Below, one piece after another: positions 58,058 to 64,000 of a stretch of 64,000 nucleotides of DNA (position 1 is the stretch's first letter; each line of letters opens with the position of its first letter). Below the pieces are notes generated by a model that saw nothing but the letters and a program-made list of their open reading frames with translations, was not told the origin of the DNA and did no database searches. Both the position numbers and the translations under genes were made by a program. Source of the stretch: Eremothecium cymbalariae DBVPG#7215 (taxonomy: Eukaryota; Ascomycota; Saccharomycetes; Saccharomycetales; Saccharomycetaceae); contig NC_016454.1 in assembly GCF_000235365.1 (NCBI RefSeq), positions 372,001 to 436,000 of the forward strand, in the 5' to 3' direction.

Positions 58058-59509
58058 ATGCACGAGGTAATAAACTTAGGAGTGTCGCATAGAGCAGGTC
58101 ACATTCTGACACAATTCTTCAATTGCAGAGAGAAACAGCTGCTGGACAACAACGACAACGGATGCGACGCAAAAGTGTTTTTACATGGGACACTGGACGG
58201 AGGGGGGCAGAGTATGTCGTATGAGCCCAGGGCAGTACTGTGGGATGCCAAGAACGGAAGCGGGTCTCTTGGCAAATACCAGTATGTTTCCGAAGCAGAC
58301 TATTGTGTTGATGATTCGAAGGAGCAGGAGCTGCTGCAGAGTTTGTCGCAGGAAACGGCGGGCGGCGGAGACGCAGCGGGCGCGCAGGTTATACATACGG
58401 GCCGCAGAATCCAGCGGTCGTCGTACCAGGCTGCGTTGGACCGCAACGGTGCGGTTCCTATTTTGGAACGATCGGCGGCAAAATATTGGTCGGACTATTG
58501 TCGGATGGTATACGGGCCGAGCAGCGTGAACGAGTTGGAACGATGGTACCATAATGCACAGGAGCCGGAGAAGGCACCGGATTATGAACAATTGGGACAA
58601 AGGGCGTTTGAGAGCTACGCAGTTGGTTTGGAAGAGTTCCGCGGTAATTGTTTGTTAAGGTTTTTTGAGGATAGTCTTCATGCACAGCTGGAACAATGCG
58701 ATTCTTTGCAAGGGTTCAACGTGGTGAGCGAGGTAGACAATGGGTGGGGCGGGTTCAGTTCGGGGATGGTTATTGAGTTAAAGGATGAATTGCCTAAAGT
58801 GGAGTATTTTTGTTGGGGGTTAAACGAGGACGCGGAGGTGGGCGGCTCCGGGACGCAGGGGCGGCGTGGGCGGCTATTGGAGCACAATAGGATTCGAGCG
58901 ACGCTGACGATGGTGGAGGAAAGCAGTGTGTATGTACCGCTGTATAGTGTGGGTGGGCTGTCGCACTGGGAGTTTGGCGGGCGGGTGTGCCAGGCGTTTG
59001 ATAGTGTGAATATGGTGGCAGGACATGGTGTGAGTTTGGCGTACTTAGTGGATGTGTTGACGCTGGCCGATGTCCAGCGCAACGTGGTGGACCTTGTGCG
59101 GACGGATGGTGGACGGGAGGACGGTTTTTGGGGGAGGGTGCCGCGGCGCAAGGCTGGTGGGAGGGAGAGGATGGGTTCGGAGGTATTCTCGCAGGTGCGG
59201 ATTATGCGGAGCAGGTGTGGTGCCGGCGCTGGTGCTGGTGAAGATGCTGATGCGCGGAGACGGAAGGTGCTGTGGACGGACCGTTGGGCGCCGTCGGACA
59301 CTATACCGGAAGATTATAGACAGTTGAGACATGTGGATCTGGGGATTACAGAGAAGAGTAGGGATGTGTTTTTGAATTGGCAAGATGTGGTTACGAGGCA
59401 GTTCAGGTATGATTCGGATCGGGAGGAGTTGAAGGAGAAGCTGGGGACTTTGGCTTCTGTGTACGAGAGTGGATGGTATGACGACGGCGATGAGGGTGAT
59501 GATTGTTGA
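58058..59509 (+). CDS. DML1: Dml1, Misato/tubulin-like protein
   Basis: 483 residues (S. cerevisiae 475). Essential protein with tubulin- and myosin-like segments, implicated in mitochondrial DNA inheritance. Recognised by MHEVINLGVSHRAGHILTQFFNCRE (Misato segment II at the N-terminus), YEPRAVLWDAKNGSGSLGKYQY and the DNGWGGFSSGMVIELKDELPK block. The ATG at 58058 is chosen because the preceding 43 codons start with TTG and are low-complexity (NNNNHNKG). The second half is unusually G-rich. Neighbour EFR3 (off the right edge) matches S. cerevisiae YMR211W-YMR212C. Confidence 0.9.
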   Translation: MHEVINLGVSHRAGHILTQFFNCREKQLLDNNDNGCDAKVFLHGTLDGGGQSMSYEPRAVLWDAKNGSGSLGKYQYVSEADYCVDDSKEQELLQSLSQETAGGGDAAGAQVIHTGRRIQRSSYQAALDRNGAVPILERSAAKYWSDYCRMVYGPSSVNELERWYHNAQEPEKAPDYEQLGQRAFESYAVGLEEFRGNCLLRFFEDSLHAQLEQCDSLQGFNVVSEVDNGWGGFSSGMVIELKDELPKVEYFCWGLNEDAEVGGSGTQGRRGRLLEHNRIRATLTMVEESSVYVPLYSVGGLSHWEFGGRVCQAFDSVNMVAGHGVSLAYLVDVLTLADVQRNVVDLVRTDGGREDGFWGRVPRRKAGGRERMGSEVFSQVRIMRSRCGAGAGAGEDADARRRKVLWTDRWAPSDTIPEDYRQLRHVDLGITEKSRDVFLNWQDVVTRQFRYDSDREELKEKLGTLASVYESGWYDDGDEGDDC

Positions 59510-59516
59510 ATTTGGG

Positions 59517-59524
59517 TTACCCGG
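59517..59524 (+). promoter_or_regulatory. Reb1 site between DML1 and MOD5
   Basis: TTACCCGG eight bases after the DML1 stop codon. As after HIF1, it could act as a roadblock terminator or as the MOD5 promoter element. Confidence 0.6.
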
Positions 59525-59600
59525 GCTTTGTAAAAAAAGAAATCAAAAATCCTAAAACGTTTTCTCCTCTGTCCCTCGTCTTTCCGCGATGATGAGATGC

Positions 59601-59646
59601 CATTTATATATATGTATATATATGTATATATATGTATATATATTTA
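59601..59646. repeat. TATATATG-type tandem repeat
   Basis: About four units of TATATATATG directly upstream of, or overlapping, the 5' end of the MOD5 frame. Confidence 0.85.
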
Positions 59647-59686
59647 TCTGTCTGGATGTATGTGTACACATATCAATGGGACCCGT

Positions 59687-60946
59687 ATGTTCAAAAGGAT
59701 GTATAGCCAGATTCATAAGCCCAAGGTGATTGTGATTGCAGGGACTACCGGGGTGGGTAAGTCGCAGCTGTCGATACAGCTAGCCAAGAGATTCAATGGT
59801 GAGGTGATTAATTCAGATTCAATGCAGGTGTACAGGGGGTTGCCGATTATTACGAACAAACATCCGTTTGCCAATCGGGAGGGTATCGCACACCATGTAA
59901 TGGACCATGTGGATTGGAAGGAGGAGTATTATTTGCACAGATTCGAAGACGAATGTCTAAAGAGTATCAAGGAGATACATTCACGTGGGAAAATTCCGAT
60001 TATAGTTGGTGGTACACACTATTATTTGCAAATATTGTTTGCCAAAAGGGTTTTAATCGGCGGACGTGTTCCGAGTGAGAAAGAAAAACGAATATTGGAA
60101 TCTAAAGATCGGCGGGAGTTGTATGAAGCATTACGGAATGTTGATTTGTCAATTGCGAATAAATATCATCCCAATGATACCCGACGTGTGCGGCGTATGT
60201 TGGAGATATATTATACAAGTGGGGTAAAGCCAAGTGATGCGTTTTCTAATCAGAGAAAGGAGCTGAAGTTTGATGCGTTATTTTTGTGGGTTTACAGTAG
60301 GCCTGAGGAGTTGGAGGGCAGGCTAGACGATAGGGTAGATCAAATGTTAGAGCAAGGTGGGATTGAAGAAATTAAAAGTTTGCACACATTTTACAGAATG
60401 TCCAAATTCACTCAGGAACAGCTTGAAAATGGTATCTGGCAGGTAATTGGGTTCAAAGAGTTTCTGCCTTGGTTAGAAGGAAATGCGGAGCAGCATGGCG
60501 GGATGAGTTTTCAAGAGTGTGCAGATAAGATGAAGCTTAGAACCAGGCAGTATGCAAAACGACAAATCAAGTGGATACGTAAGATGCTGGTGCCAGACTT
60601 AAATGGAAATATCTATATTTTAGATGCCACTAAGTTGGATGAGTGGGAGGCCACAGTGTCTCGTAGGGCAATTAATATAACCGAATCATTTCTGGAAAAC
60701 AATATAATTACTAATGAACGTTTTGTCCCTCATGGGCTGGAGTTTTTAATTAGTCAGCCAACAGATACATCTAGTCCAAAAAATGATGGTGAATGGCACC
60801 ACTATCGATGTGATATATGTCGCGATAAGGATCAGCAGCCATTAATTGCAATAGGCAAACGGAACTGGGAACTCCACCTTACGAGCAGACGCCACAGATA
60901 CAATCTTAATAAGGATAAGAAAAAAATGACTACGAGTGACAGGTAG
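59687..60946 (+). CDS. MOD5: Mod5, tRNA dimethylallyltransferase
   Basis: 419 residues from this ATG (S. cerevisiae 428). Transfers an isopentenyl group to A37 of tRNAs reading UNN codons, in cytosol, nucleus and mitochondria. P-loop VIVIAGTTGVGKSQLS near the N-terminus, NSDSMQVYRGLPI (catalytic Asp, Thr/Ser region), RRVRRMLEIYY, QVIGFKEFLPWL and a C-terminal C2H2 finger CDICRDKD...HLTSRRHR. Paired ATGs (59687 MFKRMYSQ, 59699 MYSQ) mirror the two-start scheme giving mitochondrial and cytosolic forms in S. cerevisiae. The frame opens at an earlier ATG (59597), which would add 30 hydrophobic residues translated from a TA-rich repeat. Confidence 0.93.
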   Translation: MFKRMYSQIHKPKVIVIAGTTGVGKSQLSIQLAKRFNGEVINSDSMQVYRGLPIITNKHPFANREGIAHHVMDHVDWKEEYYLHRFEDECLKSIKEIHSRGKIPIIVGGTHYYLQILFAKRVLIGGRVPSEKEKRILESKDRRELYEALRNVDLSIANKYHPNDTRRVRRMLEIYYTSGVKPSDAFSNQRKELKFDALFLWVYSRPEELEGRLDDRVDQMLEQGGIEEIKSLHTFYRMSKFTQEQLENGIWQVIGFKEFLPWLEGNAEQHGGMSFQECADKMKLRTRQYAKRQIKWIRKMLVPDLNGNIYILDATKLDEWEATVSRRAINITESFLENNIITNERFVPHGLEFLISQPTDTSSPKNDGEWHHYRCDICRDKDQQPLIAIGKRNWELHLTSRRHRYNLNKDKKKMTTSDR

Positions 60947-61067
60947 CTCTTGTGAAGAAAAGCAGACTTTCTTGCATTGTAAATAGTACTAATTTAATGT
61001 TTCTCTGTTTTTATTTTTATGTTTAACAAAAAAATATATTGGTATATTAATGTTAAAAATAATCTCG

Positions 61068-63023
61068 TCAATTTTTCTGTATTTTGGATTGAAATTTATC
61101 ATGTTCAACCTTTCTTTGAGTTACAAAATCATGAACATCGTTCCGTAATTTGACAATTGAATCATTGAGGTCGCCATAAAATTTAAATCCTTCTTCAATA
61201 TTCCCTTTCACCTCATCCAAGAGATGCATTGAGTATTTTAATTCCTGGATATAAATATGTCTCGGATTTGATATGTTCGTCGTTGAAGTTTCATCATTCT
61301 TTTTAGTAGAAAGCTCCTGAATTAATTCCTCGTTACGCTGCTTCTCAGATTGAACATTTAACAAATCTTGTTGAAACAATTTCAAGTGCTCATGAAAAAT
61401 ATCTTCAAAGTCCAAAGAACCAGTGTTCTTATAGTGCGTTACGAGCTTGGGCAATATTCTGTTCGTCAGTGACTTCTGTTCTATATTGTGTATATAATCG
61501 TACCTTTCCTTCGTGACTTTGCCTACCTTGCGCACTATGGGGTCGTCACTTTCAGGAAGCTTGATTTCTGTTGTTACTATTTTTTTGTCAATCATGTTAA
61601 GTAGTTTTGTAGTTTCATTAGTAATTTCTCTCCCCTGGGTGATATATTCTTTTATTTTACTTATTCTGTTTTTGAATGTGGCATTCAGCTCTTTTGACCT
61701 GGATAAATTCCACTGCATGGTCCCATATAAATTTCTCATTTCCGTTTCATTGTTCTGTTCTTGTTGTAAAAGGCCTTCAACTTCTTGAACTTTCTGCTCA
61801 ACTAATTTCGAAAGCTCAGCCATATCTGATAGAGACTTTGAATAGACATTCCAGTCTTCCTCCGTCAAGTGTTTTATTTCTGAAGGGAGTTCATTTTCTG
61901 GAAGCTTATCATTCAAAAATTTGTTTAGCATCATTAGTGGGTCTTTAATATAATTTTCCACATATTTGTCTTGTCTTATGTTAAATGCGGCGGCTCCCTC
62001 AGTGACATCTATGGGCAGCAGGTTTTTAAATATTCCCCAGCTTTTTTCATATGAAGATAACTCATCTATAATCAATGCCTTGACCATTACTGCTGGTTTT
62101 ATAACGGGGCAACTATCAGGAACAACTTGCAGGTAAATCAAGTCATTATCTCTTTCCGAAATCCTCACCATATCGTTCAATTCCTTCTGAAGGGTCAGAC
62201 AATAAGGGCTTTGACCAGCTGAGCTGATGTTCTGTTGAGCTTCCTTTAATGATCTAATTGCATTTCCATATTCTTCCTTTTCATTAAAATATAAAGCATT
62301 TCGATAATATGCCACACTGCAAAAGTAATAATATTTGTCTCTAATTTGTCTTACCATATCGGTTTTGATTATCGGGCTGGTTTTTGCATATTGATACGAT
62401 TCTTCGTAAAATATAGAAACTTGCATTGCTAGCATTGCAATTAACGAATTTTTTAATTTATCTTGAACTGCCTTAAACCAAAACTGTTCCTGGGCCTCTG
62501 CTAAAGATAAATATAGTAAGGATGTTAAGGATTTTTCCTCAAGCAACACTCCCAGTTCATTATCTAATGAATCCAGAATATACTGAAAACAACCTGCACT
62601 CTCCTGGAAACATTTGCACGATTTCTTCAATCCTTCCTGAGAACCATCATTGTAATCTAGTGCTAGCAACGAATACATTGCACCAATATTGTATACAACG
62701 TTTAATAATTCAAATTTAAATAGGGAAGAAGACTTTCCAAACGATTTATGACCCAAGGACTCAAACCAAGTAAATTCAATTTGTTTATCAGGAAACTTGG
62801 CTATTAAACAAAACACGTAATTGCAATACTTCTTCAGCTTTTCTAAATTCTTTTCAGAGACTTCGGATGTAAGTAAAACTTCTCGCATTTTATTAACCTT
62901 GGCCAAATCATCAGCGAATATACTAGACACTTGGTAAAACGTTGAGTCTATAACATCACCCAGTTGTCTATATAAATCAATTTGAAGGGTCTTCTTTAAT
63001 GGTATTCCAATTAGCTGCGACAT
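61068..63023 (-). CDS. RIM20: Rim20, Bro1-domain scaffold of the Rim pathway
   Basis: 651 residues (S. cerevisiae 661). Rim20 (PalA/ALIX family) is recruited by ESCRT-III Snf7 and holds Rim101 for cleavage by the protease Rim13. The Bro1 domain fills the N-terminal half: MSQLIGIPLKKTLQIDLYRQL, FTWFESLGHKSFGKSSSLFKFELLNVVYNIGAMYSLLAL and YYFCSVAYYRNALYFNEKEEYGNAI. A long coiled-coil V-domain follows to the end. ATG at 63023 is used; the four-codon extension starts with TTG. The MOD5-RIM20 adjacency matches S. cerevisiae YOR274W-YOR275C. Confidence 0.93.
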   Translation of the reverse strand: MSQLIGIPLKKTLQIDLYRQLGDVIDSTFYQVSSIFADDLAKVNKMREVLLTSEVSEKNLEKLKKYCNYVFCLIAKFPDKQIEFTWFESLGHKSFGKSSSLFKFELLNVVYNIGAMYSLLALDYNDGSQEGLKKSCKCFQESAGCFQYILDSLDNELGVLLEEKSLTSLLYLSLAEAQEQFWFKAVQDKLKNSLIAMLAMQVSIFYEESYQYAKTSPIIKTDMVRQIRDKYYYFCSVAYYRNALYFNEKEEYGNAIRSLKEAQQNISSAGQSPYCLTLQKELNDMVRISERDNDLIYLQVVPDSCPVIKPAVMVKALIIDELSSYEKSWGIFKNLLPIDVTEGAAAFNIRQDKYVENYIKDPLMMLNKFLNDKLPENELPSEIKHLTEEDWNVYSKSLSDMAELSKLVEQKVQEVEGLLQQEQNNETEMRNLYGTMQWNLSRSKELNATFKNRISKIKEYITQGREITNETTKLLNMIDKKIVTTEIKLPESDDPIVRKVGKVTKERYDYIHNIEQKSLTNRILPKLVTHYKNTGSLDFEDIFHEHLKLFQQDLLNVQSEKQRNEELIQELSTKKNDETSTTNISNPRHIYIQELKYSMHLLDEVKGNIEEGFKFYGDLNDSIVKLRNDVHDFVTQRKVEHDKFQSKIQKN

Positions 63024-63296
63024 GGTGGTCTGCAAACATATACGGCTTTATAAATTATACATCAGCTATTAATACATGCAAAAGTTATCAAGCATCCCCT
63101 ACCTCTTAAAACGAAGACGTGAAAAATGAAAGTTCACCAAATGATGTAAAAAACTAAATACCAATTACTACGATAGTTGAAAGTTAAACAAACTGTATAA
63201 CAAACAATATTAGAAGTCTTTGGGATCTACGATATTATGATAGTATATCTAGGGATTATACTCAGTTTTTTATTTTAAAAAATATGAAGGATCCAC
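63024..63296. other. Spacer EFR3-RIM20
   Basis: RIM20 promoter and EFR3 3' flank; AT-rich, no feature recognised. Confidence 0.6.
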
Positions 63297-64000
63297 TTAC
63301 GATGAGAATACATTGGCTGAAAATGGGCTGGATACTTCGATATCCGTGGTGACATCACGGAATGTGTCTTGTAGAGGTTCTAATTTTACAGCAGTTGCTA
63401 ATGAGCAAAACTTCTTGGAATTATATGTATCACTTGGACTAACTTTAGTTGAAACCGATCTTGCTAAATCGTACTTTTCCGTGGCACCGGCTTCGTCGTC
63501 TTCTGGATCGTAAATACCAGTTTCCTGGCTTTCGTTGTTCAACTCATTCAATAGGAATGTTATATTGGTAATTCTCGACTTCACAGATTGTGAAGCGCGC
63601 AGAGATCCATGAGACGCAGTTAACCTTATTCCGTTGGCTGCTTTTTTTAAGTCGCTAACTTTTGGTGATTTTATTTTATCCAGTGATTTTATAGAAATAT
63701 CGCAGCTTGAAGTGAGCTTCGACTGCTGCTGAGGCGTTGTTGGCGTCGTTGGTGTCGTTGGTGTCGTTGGTAGAAGCAGCTCTGAAGTCGCAATTTTATC
63801 TGTATCTGGTGGAGTTTCAGAAACCAAATCTGTGGTAGAGACACGGTTACTTTGTGAAATCAAAATTCGGAGACCTTTTTCGGCGTTCTTATTGCAACCA
63901 GGGTCTGAGTAGCAGTTGACCAACTCACTACGTGTAAATAGCTCTTTCTGTTGTTTCTTGAATTTCGTTTGGGCTTGGTATTCGTTGAAGCCTAGAAACT
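63297..64000 (-). CDS. EFR3: Efr3, PI4-kinase anchor protein, C-terminal part (5' end outside window)
   Basis: The minus-strand frame is open to the right edge of the window, showing the last 234 or so of about 780 residues. Efr3 anchors the Stt4 PI 4-kinase complex with Ypp1 at plasma-membrane PIK patches. Similarity to the S. cerevisiae C-terminal region is clear in KKQQKELFTRSELVNCYSD, PKVSDLKKAANG and SQSVKSRITNITFLLNEL. A TTP repeat (about 63,736-63,770) is a local variation. DML1 lies nearby, as in S. cerevisiae. Confidence 0.9.
   Translation of the reverse strand, partial: FLGFNEYQAQTKFKKQQKELFTRSELVNCYSDPGCNKNAEKGLRILISQSNRVSTTDLVSETPPDTDKIATSELLLPTTPTTPTTPTTPQQQSKLTSSCDISIKSLDKIKSPKVSDLKKAANGIRLTASHGSLRASQSVKSRITNITFLLNELNNESQETGIYDPEDDEAGATEKYDLARSVSTKVSPSDTYNSKKFCSLATAVKLEPLQDTFRDVTTDIEVSSPFSANVFSS

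Overview
The window is nuclear DNA of a budding yeast of the family Saccharomycetaceae. Support comes from about 33 compact, mostly intronless genes with recognisable S. cerevisiae counterparts, three spliceosomal introns with the yeast branch-site sequence TACTAAC, a tRNA-Gly(GCC) gene and an SCR1 (7SL) gene with yeast-type Pol III signals. Gene order points to a lineage that did not undergo, or split off before, the whole-genome duplication. Neighbours here interleave genes that in S. cerevisiae lie on two different chromosomes (recalled systematic names): YHL029C-YHL028W-YHL027W / YLL035W-YLL034C-YLL033W-YLL032C / YHL025W, and YOR271C-272W-273C / YMR211W / YOR274W-275C / YMR212C. I cannot name the species; Kluyveromyces, Lachancea, Torulaspora, Zygosaccharomyces or Eremothecium relatives all fit.

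Layout. 1-2.4 kb: 3' part of a repeat-rich GPI cell-wall protein gene. 3-11 kb: NSR1, RIM8, MTR3, CHO2. 12-20 kb: CDC3, HIF1, POM33/PER33-like, an SSA-type HSP70. 20.5-27 kb: tRNA-Gly, COX13, CDC55, RPS26, COX4. 28-36 kb: OCA5, WSC4, RIM101. 36-45 kb: GRC3, RIX7, IRC19, a YLL032C-like KH protein gene, SNF6. 45-51.5 kb: GCG1, GDI1, LSM2 (intron), a small zinc-knuckle protein gene, SCR1 RNA, ERG12. 51.6-64 kb: FSF1, YTM1, TPO4-like transporter, DML1, MOD5, RIM20 and the 3' end of EFR3.

Functional groups. Three members of the alkaline-pH (Rim) pathway lie in one window: RIM8 (arrestin-like sensor adaptor), RIM20 (Bro1-domain scaffold) and RIM101 (the transcription factor they activate). Ribosome biogenesis is represented by NSR1, GRC3, RIX7 and YTM1, and NSR1 and RIX7 carry textbook RRPE and/or PAC promoter elements. 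COX13 and COX4 encode cytochrome oxidase subunits and both have CCAAT (Hap complex) elements upstream. HSP70 has a perfect heat-shock element.

Most noteworthy non-coding observations: well-formed 5'-UTR introns in COX4 and, less certainly, RPS26; a 47-bp perfect hairpin between CDC3 and HIF1; a palindrome built from two CACGTG boxes downstream of the HSP70 gene; GC-rich islands at RPS26 and HIF1; and very recent block duplications in the cell-wall gene. I found no evidence of a mobile element, CRISPR array, virus or wholly novel multi-gene system. Start codons were reset to the first conserved ATG where the open frame extended further upstream through a non-ATG codon.
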